The position numbers and the translations under genes are program-made. Shown here in pieces: positions 11,566 through 24,960 of a stretch of 64,000 nucleotides of DNA; position 1 is the first letter of the stretch; the number at the start of each line of letters is the position of its first letter. Source of the stretch: Istiophorus platypterus (lineage: Eukaryota > Chordata > Actinopteri > Istiophoriformes > Istiophoridae); assembly GCA_016859345.1 (NCBI GenBank), contig CM029116.1, forward strand, positions 5,421,643 to 5,485,642. Reading direction: 5' to 3'. The notes beneath the pieces were generated by a model. That model saw nothing but the letters and a program-made list of their open reading frames with translations, had not been told where the DNA came from and ran no database searches.

Positions 11566-12678
11566 TATAAATCTATATATATTTTATTATTATTATTTAT
11601 CTTTTTATCCTTTCAAACCAAGGTTTACCACAGTTGGCAACCTAATCCATTAGGACCACTCCTGGCACATGCTTCTCTCTCCCTTTCTGAGATCAAATGG
11701 ATTTTCTGTCAGTCTCTGAGCTGCCCTAGCAAGAACGAGACGAGTTGTTCTGCATGCTCCATTCTGTATGTCACTCGGCTGCATATCCATCATGAGGTTG
11801 AAGATTTTGTTAGAGGGCACAGATGGTCTGCAATTATCGTGGAATGAAAGTAATGCATCTCAATTTATGTCAATGAAAAGGAAGATATGTAGGTATGCAA
11901 AATGCATTATCCATGGTCTCCGTGCGCGGGCGAACGGCGCGTTGAATGGAGCCGGACAAATTGTCCGTTGGCTCCAGTTCATTGATAACTCAACATCAAC
12001 ATCAAGAGAAACATTCCTTTTGATGTGTCAACTCGAAACTCAAATCTCACATATTCAGAAAAAAACCCCAAAAAACAGGGACATGGCATGTGAGTGCCAT
12101 GTGCTAGTCATTAAATTATTATTTAGCCTCAGACAGTTTCATTCCTCTTGTTGTCTGTGGTTAAATTACTTTCTGGTGTGACCTCTTTTAACCAGATATC
12201 TCCCGTCCTTGCAGCCACGGGGGTGGGGCGGATGGGTGGGGCGGCAAGGGGGGGGCAGTGATTAAGCAGTCCCAAATGAAGACTTATTTTAATTCACGTC
12301 CCCAAGCCTTCTACGCGGCTCAGCATTCCTGGGTCGGTCAGCTGCGAGGTCGCGGCGCGCTGGCTCTTTCACCAGGGAGGCCGGGCCGCGCTGAAAGCCA
12401 ACACTGGCCGATCCCATGCTGTTTTGCATTAAGAGATGCTAATGCTGGGAGGCTGCAGTGTCTCAGATCTTTCGGCTCAGCGTGGCGGCGAGCTCCCACT
12501 GGCAGCCTCCCCGGGAAGAAGCCCCTCGGAGAAAGCTGAGGGCCACAGTGAAACACATGCTTCACAAAAGGACTGCAGGCTTCAGCGAGCAGCCTCGTCA
12601 GCCCCACAGAAACCCTGGCTCAGTGTTCTTACAAATGAAAACAGGATCCCGGAGAAGACGAAAAAAGAAAAGAAGGAA

Positions 12679-12681
<3 letters not shown>

Positions 12682-12721
<40 letters not shown>
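12682..12721. repeat. (AC)n microsatellite
   Basis: Twenty perfect AC units. Confidence 0.95.
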
Positions 12722-12723
<2 letters not shown>

Positions 12724-14588
12724 AAGCCTTGGAGGCTACTAATGCGAATAACGATATGCTGCTGAAGGCGTTTACTTATTCAAAATCCAGCAGAACATTT
12801 TAAGTCCTGCATGCGGGCTCAAAGATGAACTTGAGCAAATGTAATCTGAAGTGATAAAATGCCACCTGTTTTCCAGTGCAACAGATACGCTGTGAGCCAA
12901 TTATTTTAGGCACAATCTTTTTCTGTGCTTGTTTACTGACAATACAAAAGTAAACGCTTCCTGCACCATGTCAACTCTGGATTTAAATATAACTGACCCG
13001 TGTGTCAAAGTGATCTGACTTGATATTCCAAGCATTTTTTGCCATGGTAAATTACCTTTCTTTTTTTTTAAATTTTATTTATTTATTTTTTGCTCATGTA
13101 ATTCCCACTGAAAACCTGACATGCATACTAAATTCCAGATTACTGTGGCTTTGCCAACATGAAGCCATCTTTCTTTTCTTTTTTCTTTTCCAACATCTGC
13201 AACCAACAGAAAACATCAGAATCTCTTTTCCAGTAGATAACTCAGGACAGTTGGTTTAATCATATCGGCTACATAGCCGGTGTGCCCATAAACCTGCTCT
13301 TCATGCCAAATCTACACCACAACATATCTGGCCCCAATCTAGTTCTGTCACCCCAAGAAGATTAGGTCTATGTAGCTGAGGGGACCAGTGTCACGACACA
13401 CTGAACAAGTGGTAATAAAGTCAGTTCATTCCGCGGAAATGGCGGGTTGACAGAGTTATTTAGTTACATATATTTCTTTTGCCAGAGAGGCTTAGGGGTC
13501 TGGAAGTAATTTACATAAAGAGCCATCCGATATCACTTTCTCCTCGGTGAAAATCTACATACAAAACCGAGCGAGGCAAATACTGACACTAAAAATACAA
13601 CAATATCCAATTCAAATCAGGATTTTCTTTAGTGAATCAACTGTATTAGAAATCACATTTTCATTAAACTCAAGTGTCTGCTTCGAAGAACAGCCCATGG
13701 GAGTACATTGCATAGCTCGCTGGAGGGAGAGAGTGAAACAAATTTTACCCAAAAATGAAAAATATGCAGATCTGAATAAACAAAATCTACAGGCTTATGA
13801 AGTGTGTGGATGTGTTGGGGAAGACGTGCGGGAAGCCATGGAGCCCGCTGACGTGGCTCATTAGGTGGCTCAAGTGCGGGAACGATGGAGGGCTTTTTTT
13901 TTTTTTTTAAACTTTTCTCCCACTGATTGTAATTGGCTCTTTACTGTCGAAGATTTCACTGAAATTAAACAATTGAGAATGTCAAAGAGGCGTCTCGGGG
14001 TGACGTCCAATTTATTTCTGTGCGACGCGGCATGGTGGAATGTCCTAAGAGTGGACAAGAGAATCGAAATAAAAAGGGGGCCGGCCGGATATTTACGGGA
14101 TCGGAGATCGGGAAAAGCCCTCGCTCGCGCCCGAGCGCATGAGCCGCGCTGGAAGGCGGCGTCGTACTCTGCAAAATCAAAAGGGGTCTTACAAAGCCCG
14201 GGGACCGACGAAGGCAGCCACTGGTGCCGGGGATGATTCCTCCCCTGCCCCTCGCTGACAGCCCCAGGCCAACCTAAAAGCCACACCTATGCAAATCAGT
14301 GTCATTGTTATGGGACAGATCCACCACCCCCCAAAACCTACGTCCCCTTAAGTCACATCACTGCTGGTTGACCAGTTAGTTGCCACTGTGCGGAATTAGG
14401 GGGTGGATTTGCGACAGGGTTAATAAGTTATTCTCCGGGCTCCTCAGGCAGGCAGCTGGGGCACTGTGGGGTTTGATGTAATTCGGCCCGTCGGGTAGTT
14501 AACTAGTAAGCTCGATCAATTATTTAGATCATTTTATCTTTTGCTCTCTGTTTGCGGCGCCAGTGGGAGCAGGAAGTAGCTGCCGTGG

Positions 14589-14612
14589 AAAAAAAAAAAA
14601 AAAAAAAAAAAA
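14589..14612. repeat. Poly-A tract
   Basis: Twenty-four consecutive A. No retroposon body was recognised beside it. Confidence 0.9.
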
Positions 14613-14997
14613 TCTACATTCAATCCACATTCATACATCTACATTCAAATATCCCAAAAAACCCGAACTTATTCAGCATGCAAACTGATGAGTTATGGGA
14701 GAGGTGAGGTAGAAATCACTGAGTCTGAATGACAGCAGCTTATATTTCCATGTAGATGGATCATAAACAGGAAGAAATAACCTGCTACACTTCCAGATTT
14801 GACATGTTCTGACCGTGATAATAAATCTGGTTTCCAGGTGTTACCTTGAAGAAAACATTTAAAATGATCTTATTGCCAATGTGTTTTGTTTCTTTTGCAC
14901 TGAATTAGTGAGCGCCGAGGCCGATCCGCAAATGAATCCACAGGAGCCTTACGAATCCGCAGCCATCGCGTAATTTAGCAGCAAAGAAATATTACTT

Positions 14998-15054
14998 TAC
15001 CAGCTCAACGACGCCCAACGGCTATACTATACCAGCTCAAAGACGCCCAACGGC
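14998..15054. repeat. Two-copy 25-bp direct repeat
   Basis: TACCAGCTCAACGACGCCCA followed by ACGGC occurs at 14998-15022 and again, with one change, at 15030-15054. CCCAACGGC is then repeated once more immediately after. Confidence 0.8.
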
Positions 15055-15989
15055 CCAACGGCCAAACCGCGTTGACCGCCACACGCAATTCACGGGTGCC
15101 GACAGCGGCACGTCAAACGAAATCTCCGTGATAATTTTAACAGCCGTTCAACTGCTACTCGCAAAAATCCACTGCAAACGTTTCACAGTGAACGGAACCC
15201 CTCCCCCCCATGCCGGCGCCATGTTTCTAACCAGTTTGAGCTCAACGGTCGGTCAGTCGGTCTCCGTGGGCGTGAGGCCAACAGCGGGAGACACGGAGTA
15301 TTTCACAAGGCTTGGACAGGCGACGTTTATGGACGAGAAACCAACCGCACGAGGATTCCTCAGGCCTGATCTGGCTCTGCGAGCACTTCCTGAGCTTGAG
15401 CTGTTCTCGAAATACTAAATTACAGTATGTTTTTCGTTGGCTACCACTTTTTTTTTTAATATAACTAGAAAGGAGTCAGTCCCTGCAGCGATATATAAAT
15501 GACGATAAATAAGGGGCTATATTGTACCTGGTCTGAAGCACCTGTTTGGGTTTTTTTTTTTTTGTTTTAATTCCTCGCTTATTTCCTATTCTGAGGTGCA
15601 GAGGATGCTTGCAGGTGGCTGTTTTTCTGAAAAATTTCTGTAGAGGCATAGTAGTCGGTTACTCCCACCACCGTCAGCAAAAAATAAACAAATAAATAGA
15701 AAAATAAAAAACCTCGTGTGACAAACACTGTATCTCCTGCTGAACCAGAATTGTCCATCTCTTTGAATGAGGCTCTGAACTTTGCAGGCCTCGCTTCAGA
15801 GAGTTCTGTGCGTTTCCCGAGGCTGTGTATCGACTGAAAGTTTCTACCCTCTCTCTCTATCATGGTGCTCAGAAAAAAAAGGGGACATATTCTTGCCCGC
15901 AGCCATCTGCATGACCTATAACACAACATGCTTGGGAGCAGGGGAAGGCTAACCTCTAGATAGCAACAGTAGTTTGAAAGCAAACTCAC

Positions 15990-16211
15990 CATCAGCAGTT
16001 GCAGTGGCAGGAGCATACAGGTTCCCTGAGCCAGTTTTAACTAAGAATGAATTGGGGCCAAACTCATCCTCAGAGTCAGAGTCCTGGGCTGGCTGAGCCG
16101 CACAGTTACCTAGCAACCCTCCCTGGCTCTCATTGGCTGCAATGGAAGGGGGAGGGTATGGGAGCTGCTCAACAGGGGAGGAGGAGGCGGATGAACAATG
16201 CAGCGGAGGAC
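15990..16211 (-). CDS. tenm4: tenm4 coding exon 3, probable optional cassette
   Basis: The exon is 222 bases (74 codons) between acceptor GTCCACAG|GT and donor GATG|GTGAGT, with phase 1 on both sides. It encodes GPPLHCSSASSSPVEQ, a proline-rich stretch, then ANESQ, then the acidic segment DSDSEDEF followed by GPNSFLVKTGSGNL. As I recall, equivalent inserts occur in some mammalian teneurin-4 isoforms between the TDTEHENTE block and the proline/histidine-rich block. Because the phases match, skipping it keeps frame and joins exon 2 to exon 4. DSDSEDEF is a good casein-kinase-2-like acidic serine cluster (inference). A long UG-type repeat lies 81-159 bases upstream of its acceptor on the transcript. 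Confidence 0.88.
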
Positions 16212-16291
16212 CTGTGGACCACAAACAGAGACAACACATGGGGGGGGGAATGAAAAACACCCAAATACGGGCAACATCACATAGGAGCAGA

Positions 16292-16370
16292 ACACACACA
16301 CACTCACACACACACTCACACACACACTCACACTCACACTCACACACACACACACACACTCACACACACA
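16292..16370 (-). repeat. UG/GAGUG-type repeat upstream of cassette exon 3
   Basis: On the plus strand this is CACA with regularly spaced CACT units. On the tenm4 transcript it reads as about 80 bases of (UG)n with GAGUG interruptions. It ends 81 bases upstream of the 3' splice site of the 15990-16211 cassette. UG repeats near acceptors are known binding sites for TDP-43 and CELF proteins that repress or alter exon use. The repeat is certain; its role is inferred. Confidence 0.9.
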
Positions 16371-17537
16371 TGCAAGACTGAATTCTGACACTTCAAAAAC
16401 AAACAGGGACACATCTGCCTTTGTCTCCGCCACCTCACCCCGGCTGGGAAGAACAATGCATACAAGTGAAATGACTTTGAGACGGAACCGAAACAAAGGT
16501 AAAAGCCCGGCACTGGTTAAAGTAATAAAAACAACAGAACTCCCATTTGGGGAAAAAAAAAAAAAGGGAGAACGATTCTAGGTTACTATGCTCAAATCCT
16601 ATAAAAAAACAAACAAACTGATTGGCTTGTGTGTATGTATACATCAAAGCAGCCTATAATAGTACAGAGGCACATCAAGTCAAACAGATCTGTTAAAGTA
16701 CAAAATGAGAGAAATTCAAATTCTCTGCACTCTCAGTTTAAAAAATCCCTTCAAAATAACACGGTATAACATAACGGCACCTCTCCAATAGGGAAAATTA
16801 CACTGGCAGGTTCAAATTTCTGTGCTGTGCAGCAGGCATGTGAATATGTTCCTAAATATGGCTGAGTCGTTAATACCCCCTCCTGTGGAAACACATACAA
16901 CCCCTGCCAGCCAAGAAATGAAGCGAACCTGAACCAATCCTTCTTATTTCCTCTGAGTTCTGCGTCCATCTCAGATCCCCTGCTCGTCAGGCACTTAAAA
17001 TGCCACGGCCATCCGACTGGCTGGTCCACACTTAACAGCGGAACGCAAATAATTTGCGGTTCAGACTGTTTTCAGCCCCTCGTCACGTGTCAGATATGCA
17101 ACCCCAATTCTTACACACAAATATCATACAGCTTCTTCTGTCAAGGCTTATTGGCTGCGATCCCCACGCTGTCGCGGGACGTTAAATCTCCACAGAGCTC
17201 CTATTAATGTATGATTAACTTTGGATGCAGCCCCGCGCCAGGCTGAAAATGGAGCGCCCCGGTTACACGACTGCAGTGAGCAGAAAGCCATCGGTTTAGC
17301 GATCTCCCCCATCCTGCCATCACTCCACTGGTCTTGATGTGGAAATTCCTGCTGACTGGACGCGTCGTCCATCAGGAGAGATGAATTTCCACTCGCTCCA
17401 TAATGATCCCTGAAGAGTATTAAAATACAACTCACTGACTCGCATCTAATTAGGAAACAATTAGTGATATTAACATATAAGCCGCAGTCCTGCACAAGCA
17501 GCAAACAGCCATCGCCATGGAGAGTCACACTTTGCAC

Positions 17538-17540
<3 letters not shown>

Positions 17541-17571
<31 letters not shown>
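17541..17571. repeat. (AT)n microsatellite
   Basis: A perfect alternating AT tract of 31 bases. Confidence 0.95.
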
Positions 17572-17575
<4 letters not shown>

Positions 17576-19328
17576 CACACTTCACGTCACGCACTTAATT
17601 TCTCTCTCAGCCCTGCAACGCCGGTGCAGTAATGGGTGCAGGGGCACCGTTGCCCAGCTGCGGGTTAATGACTGTGACATTGTTGTGCTTGAACATACAG
17701 CAATTTGCAATTCGGCAGAGGAGCTGTTGAAAACAGCGTCATTACAGTCGTTCCCAGAAACCCTCAACAAGTCTGAGACGCCGCATTTAGCGCGTGCCCG
17801 CACAACACTCTAGTGGTGGTATCCGTCGTTGCACAAGGCCCGGAGACGAGACCGAGGGCCTCGAAATCAAACTCAGGGCCGAGCCACACCGGGTCCTCGG
17901 CCTTCGCTCGCTGCATTACTGCAGCAGACGGGGGACCTTTACTTAGGAGCCCCCGGACCACTTCGCGGCTTCTCCCGTCCCCGCCGGCCGCGGCAAGTCA
18001 CGGTGACTCTGGCCCCGACTGCAAACACGGACCACCGCTCATTGCATTAAAGGTCTTAATCAGCTCATTAGCGACCCAATTACGAGGACACACAAACAAA
18101 CTGGGGACTGCGATCCGCAGGTGAGGATTACTGCTAATGATATTTTAGCATTTAGTGCGACGGCCTCTCCCGAGAGAAAGTGCCAGATGGATGTCTTGTT
18201 ATAAATGTTTGGAACATAAATCACGCTCTTATGTTGATGCTGAAGGTAACTTAATAAAGTTGTAACGATTTAATGCAGCAGCCATTCAAATTCAAATCAA
18301 TAAGTAAAGATTAACTTGTTATGAAATCTCACATACTGCACATTATTAAATTAGATTCATTTTGATAAGATTAATTTAAAAACTTCTTTTTTTGAGGTAT
18401 TATAGCTCTATAGGGCAGGTTGTAAAACATAACAAAAGTGGTTCAGGTAACAATAAGATGTAAACTTTACATCAAACCTCTATTTCAAATAACGGTATTT
18501 ATTTTGAGTATGTAGGTAAGTATGAGGCAGAAGCTCAACAACAAGAGAAACGTGACTGTGGGCGGACAGATATGCTTCTTTTTTGTTGTTTTGTTTTGTT
18601 TTTTTATCAACCCCGAGACTTACAATAAATAAGAAAGTGGGTAGTAGCTCTGTGTTTTACTGAAAAGCTCTGAGACGACACCCCAACGCTGACGCACATG
18701 CGCCGGCTGTTGCAGAGACGGAAAACGTGGTGATTTGGCTGCCGGGTAATTTCCCCTGCTATCTGATATTTTTAACTATACAGTGATTGCAAAGCAGATT
18801 AAATATTATGACCTACAGTAGTGTGGTGTGCAGTAGGGAAAAAATAAAATTCATTATATATATATATACATAAAATTGTGTTATGTAGCAGTATATTATG
18901 ATGTACTCAAGTTTTTGGAAATTTAATTAAGAGATGATTTTTAGAAAAACTCAACCAGATGCAGCTTATAGGAAACAAAGAAAAGCTTGAGAAAATCTGG
19001 TTCACAAATCTCTAATGTCTCATGTTCTGTTTTGTGATAACATCCAACACTAAGCTGAAGCTGTGTCCCAGACTCTTCCCAAACCACCAAGAACCAGTTT
19101 CTGGGAGTAAAGCTAAATCATTGAAAAGGACATATTGGAAAATAATAATATAGTGGCAAACTATCAGCTGTTAGAAGCACGGATGTAAAACACCCTTGCT
19201 TTCAAAATCAAGCACACTCTTGTTGTGAGTTTATATCTACAGCTAGACTGACAACTGCTTAAAAGCCACTGTACCTCACACTCATATTATCGCTTTAATA
19301 CTAATTATACGGCTTCATAACAAAATTT

Positions 19329-19710
19329 GGAGCCGCAACTAACAATTATTTCAATTAGACTGATTGATAGAATAATCAGTTGTTATTTCAGATATTTGAT
19401 TTATCATTTGGGCTGATGAAATGTCACAAAATCTCTTAGTCTAAAGTGACAAATGTGTAATTTGTCTGAATTGCCTATTTTGTCTGACTAACACTCCAAA
19501 ACCAAAAGATATCTACTTACAATTATATAAAAAAAAAAACCAAAAAACCCAGAAAAAAACGGTGGCAAGCAGAAACTCATGTTAAAAAAAAAGTGGAGCT
19601 GGCAAGAGCAGTGACGCTAACAATAACTACGTTCTCTTAATTGTTTTTGTTATTCATTTTCTGTCTTATTATTTCTGGAATTACCAATTAATCAACTACT
19701 TGCCTCAGCA
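19329..19710. mobile_element. Probable non-autonomous hAT-type element (MITE), decayed
   Basis: The left end GGAGCCGCAACTAACAATTA and following GATTGAT, the inner GGGCTGATGAAATGTCACAA, the block AACCAAAAGATAT, and the right end ATTAATCAACTACTTG resemble a very common fish short element. From memory its ends read GGGCTGCAACTAACGATTAT with interior GTCAGAAAAT and CCAAAAGATATTCAGTTTAC. There is no coding capacity. Divergence is high, and family and boundaries come from recall only. Confidence 0.6.
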
Positions 19711-22700
19711 CGTAAACCAATAAAAGATTACAAAGTTTGACACCCCTCTGCACATCGTGTTAAAGGGGTTAATGTGTGTGAGGGCACGCACCAAACACAA
19801 CACTCTGTTTGTGTTTACGCGCCGACTAACGAGCAGACGCAGGAGAGAACTCGAGCACGGTTGTTTAAGTTGTGCCCGCCCACGGTAATCGCAATTATTA
19901 ATGCGGCGCTTGCAATGCAGAATCATGCACTGGAAACCACGAGCCCAATCAACAACGGTCAAGTTTGTGCATGAGAGAGAGGGCCGAGCGAGTCATTATC
20001 GCGCACCAACGTACACATAAAGATTTGTGCTTAAAAGGGCCTTTATTTGAGGAGGCTTCTCCGGCTAAGGGAGTGAAAATTACATTAGGTAAATAGAGGA
20101 CATAATTTAGAGGGAGGATGTTATCGAGTGAAAGGAAAATCGAATGAGAAGAGACAATATTCCTCATCCTGAGAGTCCTGATTTTTTTTCTAATTCCCTC
20201 CCACCATCGCTCTCTCTGAACTCGGCCGATCGTTCTCGTTTTGCATCTAACCGCCGCGAGTTCTGAAGATCTACCCGGAAATGCAGATCCACTCAAAGAG
20301 ATAAAAGTCGTCATTCTTCAAATGACAACAAGGGCAACCACGGCTGCCTCGGCTAAATATACCGCCAGTCACAATGGCGTTCAAGGTGAAGCGGACGTGT
20401 GACTGCACGGTGGCAGCGGGAACGATCTGTTTGCTCAAGGGCTGATACAGCTGCGGGCAGTATCTTTAAAAAAAACCCACAACAACAAAAACAGCGAAGG
20501 GGAAAAGACAAACGTCTCGGCGCCTGTCCTGTAGCATCAGCCGACGCCATGTGGCATACAAAGCACCCAGGACGCCGAGGGGTGACTCAGAGTCTCAGGG
20601 CGTCACCGTCACACTGCTGCTCCTGTCGCAAAATGCGGATTGCAGGAAAAATCACGTTTTTTTCTGCACAGGATTGTTGGAGTAGAGATAAAAGCGTTTC
20701 TGTTCCGTTATAATGCTAAATTCACATCTTGAATAAATTTTTTTTTTTTACTAAACTGCCTGGGATAGTTTGCATGAGAGTATTTGCAAAAGGGGCGTGT
20801 GAGAGGTCGGCAGTTCGTCATTGGAAGTTGGGTGAGACGCTACGTGATTTGGGGCGGGACTCAGTCCGGGATGCGACGGCATGTTTAAGCTCTCGTCCTA
20901 CGCTCCAGCCGTTGGGCGCCGTCAGATTCCGTACCGACCAGGGCGAGGCCGGGAATATCCAGACCCCGCCTGTGCCTCTGACCGTTCGCTCCTCCTGCGT
21001 TTGCAGGTCACAGTTACATGAACGGCTTTGTTCTCGTGTCGGCGCATGGTGGTATTTCCTAAGGCGCGGGGGGCTGTGTTCCTCTGCTTGTGCCTGCTCG
21101 CTATTTTGCGGCGAGGCCGCCAATGTGCTGCTGGCTGACATTTTCCCTCAAGCCCCCCCCCAAAACCTGGTGTCAGTGGTGATGATTTTGCCGTGAAAAT
21201 TCACCACATGTCCTCCCCCTTTCTCCACAGCCCAGTTAACAGCAAATTACTGCCACCCTGCGCACCTTTTCAGCTCTCTGCAAAAATCACACAGAATCTT
21301 TTTCATGTATGTGTCGCCTCTTTCCGCTTTCATTACACATTCTTCAATCAGCAGACATCTGATTGCAAAGAATTTAAAAAGAAAAAAATCTGAGCGCGGG
21401 AGAGGTGCCAGGATGGCACGCTAAAGGTTCATGGCTGATTCTTACCAGCATCTGTCAGCTTTCATGTATGAGGGCCTTTCCTCTGCAGCTGATTAACTCT
21501 CCCTGGAGTCATCTGAAAGGGGCAGGTATGTGTTCAGTCTGCAGTTTTCTAATTTAAGTGGCGCACATTTGGAAAAAAAAAACAACCCAAAAAACGATTA
21601 TGAACACCAGATCCGTTGGTAAGCCTGATTAAATCTAGCGCCGCATCGTTGCAAAAATCACCGCACGCAACCTTGTGCGCACTGGGCTGGTCGGTTGTAT
21701 TTCGGCATTACTCACAGTCTGATGCAGTTTATGGTGTAAAAACAAAAATCACCTGGAGCGTCGGAGACCTCGAAATCATCGTTGTCCACGCCGATCCGAC
21801 TGCTTGATACAGCAGTGTGAGTATTGCTATGAAGCACTGAGGATGCGTCGCAGGTCTGCTCGAGGGTGAAAAGAAAACAGCTTGGTTCTTTTAAAAGAGC
21901 TTATTTTATCAAACCCAATTCAAAAACGGTCCATTAATTGAGTTACATTTGACTGACAAGTCGCCTTAATTGGTTGTTTGATAGCATCTGAATTGCCCGG
22001 GCTCCATCGGTCCCCCTTACAGCCGTCCGACTGCGCCTCCTAATCGTGGCCCTGCTGTTCGGCTCTAGTCGGCCCTGTTTACTGTGAGCACCACAAATGT
22101 TCACCGGTCAGGATCAAGTTGTCCTGGAAATGTCACGCAACACAAAGGCTTTAGAGCTGTTAAACCCATGAAAGGAGGCTCGATGCCCTTTTTTTGATTT
22201 CTCTCTTTTTTTTCCTCCTAACTGACTGGCAGCATTTGAGCTCTGCCACGACTGATTAAACGTGTCCTCTTGCCTACAATATCAGCGCTCTTGGTCTGGA
22301 CTGAACTTCAAAGACGTTGGGGAGGCAGTGTCAGTCCTGCCTTTGTGTCACTGGCAGTCTTAGAAATTTCAGCTTCTGTGAGTCTGAGGGAAAATAACGC
22401 GTTACAGAGGTGTTTCTGCAACGTGACATGAAAGACGGGGTTGAAAATATGGGCGAACAGACGGACACGCTGGCTGGGGTTGGGTGGCGTGACTATAGAC
22501 AGTGCACTGTCCAACGAGGAATCTGTCAAACTGTCATTACCGTTTAACACTTGTTTTCTATATGAGAAAACAAGGGGCAGTTTTGCTAACCCATAAACGG
22601 GGCTGGTTCTTTGGCGATATTTGAATTTACAGGATATTTAGTACCTTGATTTATCTCTTTATATCACTGGTTCCCATCTGGTTATTTCACCTATAAAATA

Positions 22701-24041
22701 ATTTCACATTTCCAGAAAATGCACCACATAACAATATAGCAAATGATGATACTAGTGGCTAATTACCAAAACATCTGACCACGTTTGACTTGAAATACTA
22801 GGTTTTCTCAACTGCTAGTTTCAAGGCAAGTATAAATTTATTCCAGTAACCTATTCTAGCCTTATTCTAGTAGTTTGTTTTGGTTCCTTTATATAGTACA
22901 TTCTGCTTTGGCTTGTGAGGCTGTAATTCAGGTCACTTTTCATGACAGAATGAATTAGATTTACTTTCCGCTGCCAAATCTAGTGAAGAGTATTCATCAC
23001 TGTTAATGTTAATTAAATCACTAATTCAATTTTTCTGCTGCTTGATAACAAAACTATGCAAGAAAAAATAAACTGATTAAGATATTATAGCTGATCAATG
23101 ATAAATGATGTTAACAATTCTGTCAAGACAACTGCACAAACACAGGCTGAACGTCTCCTCGGGGGTTAAAAATTTAAAAAAAAAATGTCCACTCTCCAGT
23201 GTAAATATGTTAATTTAATCTCTGTTTTCCGTGTAAACATGGCCAGAGGCCGACTTTTCACACTGTTTACAGGACATTGCTCGTGCACACATGATCAGCA
23301 AAGGCAACGGACTTCACAATGAGGCAGTGTTCCACTTAAAAAAATCTAACCTTAATAAAATGTATCCCATGGGATACCACTGGATTCACTTGTGTATATC
23401 AGACAGACACATTAACAGCGGCCAGATCTGCAAGTAATCAACATGTGGCTTTGCCAACTGGGATGATGCCATAAAATGTGCAAAACTCATGGCGGTGCCT
23501 GAGATCTTATGAAAATGAATTCAAATTTTTTTATTTACATCCATGTCATGGGTTCACACTGATGTGCTTGGAAGATGCTGGTGAATGCACTCAGGTAATA
23601 ATTACGCGCATCCAAACCTCTCCCGGCAGCACAAACACGATGGCCTAATTCTGTTCTTTGCATTATTAGGATTCCCAAATTGACATAATTTTCTATTGCA
23701 CAGCTGCGAGCCATAACTACCCTTTTTACGAAATTAATAATTGATAGGTGATCTCATCTCATTAAAGCAAAACAAAACAAAACAAAAAAACAAACGAGAC
23801 AGCGTTTCGCTCAAAGGGACGGGTTTTGAAAAAGTCATGAGCCTGACGCAGCAACTGCAAAGTGACGAGCTGCGCTGCAGGCACGTGTCTCGCCCTCAGA
23901 ACAGGCCGAGTTATTTTTCACGTGATTACCGGAGCTAGATCAAGCCACCGGTTGATTTTACACCATCTAACGCTAAGATTACTCTTAACATATCCTGCAG
24001 GATTACAAGAACCTCCCCAGGCGACGTGGCTCATCTTCATC

Positions 24042-24069
24042 TTTTTTTTTTTTTTTTTTTTTTTTTTTT
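24042..24069. repeat. Poly-T tract
   Basis: Twenty-eight consecutive T followed by AGGGC. It resembles a polypyrimidine tract with AG on the plus strand, but no plus-strand exon can be confirmed after it. Confidence 0.9.
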
Positions 24070-24589
24070 AGGGCAAACCCAGTCTCTGTTAATCTACACG
24101 AGTCCACCACGAACCACACAATGAAGAACAGAAATACATACACTTGCAGGGGAAGTAGGAAATGAGCTTTTATGAAACCACATTGGAAAAATGATAAAAA
24201 TTTCCCCTGAGAGTGCCGTTTACCTGCTAGGAATCAATACCATAATAACGGAGAGTAAACATAATGTATGATAAGACTGAAAATAAATTGTAAACACCCG
24301 TAAATTTTTTTTTTTCCCCCTCAAACAGACTGGCCTGATCATTACTGAGAAAATGGAAATTATATTTGTGTGTAATAAAAAAGCAATACCACAAAAGGCA
24401 CAAAACCATCTGAGGCTGACCTGCAACACTACTATCGGCAATTTAAAACCCAGCATCAGTTACTTACAACTGCCGTCGACTCTTGTGAAGATGTTGAAAG
24501 ACAAATTATGAAAGGAAGGCAACTATGAAATCCAGACAATAAGCAAGAAATCTCTGGCCACCACTACAGATAATGCGGTGTCTAGATGT

Positions 24590-24960
24590 TGAGGTGACTG
24601 TGGAAAAGTCTGGACACTAGAAATGGGCGATGAAGAGGAAGAGGAGGTCGGAGTGTCTGAGTGGAGAGATGGCATTTCTTCTCCGGGTGGTCGCAGGTAC
24701 GGTGTCCTTCCCCGGTCCTCCACCCACGCCCCTTCCTGGCCCGTGCCGCCCCCCTCCATCGAGTCCACGCCGTCGCCTCTGCGCCAGGAGAGACAGCGGG
24801 CACTGCGAATCCGGCCGAGAAGACACCGTCTGCGTCATACTCCCTCTGAGAAACGGCAGAACCGAGTCGGACTGGAAATGGTAAGAATGGATTGCAACAC
24901 AAACTGAACGGAGGTTTCTCCCGTTTCTCCTGAAACCCCACCGCCGCCGCACGGCGGGCC
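24590..24960. other. GC-rich open segment, coding status unknown
   Basis: Several frames are open. The plus frame from ATG 24623 reads MGDEEEEEVGVSEWRDG, passes through a proline/serine stretch to LRQERQRALRIRPRRHR, and meets a good donor, ATG|GTAAGAATGG, at 24881. The minus frame ending near 24523 gives DSMEGGGTGQEGAW, PYLRPPGEEMPSLHSDT and a serine run. I recognise neither. The openness may simply reflect few stops in GC-rich DNA. Neither frame joins the tenm4 exons with good splice sites in the right phase. Confidence 0.2.

Larger units (their letters stand above)
4797..15989 (-). other. 11-kb intron between cassette 3 and exon 4
   Basis: The intron is 11,193 bases. Contents include a TA repeat at 5403-5430, a GA repeat at 6657-6729, a dead Tc1-like transposon at about 8526-9600 with a TA repeat just after it, a G-rich tract at 10211-10260, AC repeats near 11545 and 12682, poly-A at 14589-14612, and a short direct repeat at 14998-15054. 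Stretches such as 6580-7160 and 13000-14500 are non-repetitive and rich in homeodomain-like TAATTA cores, so they may hold conserved elements. That is a guess without alignment. No extra teneurin exon was found. Confidence 0.65.
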
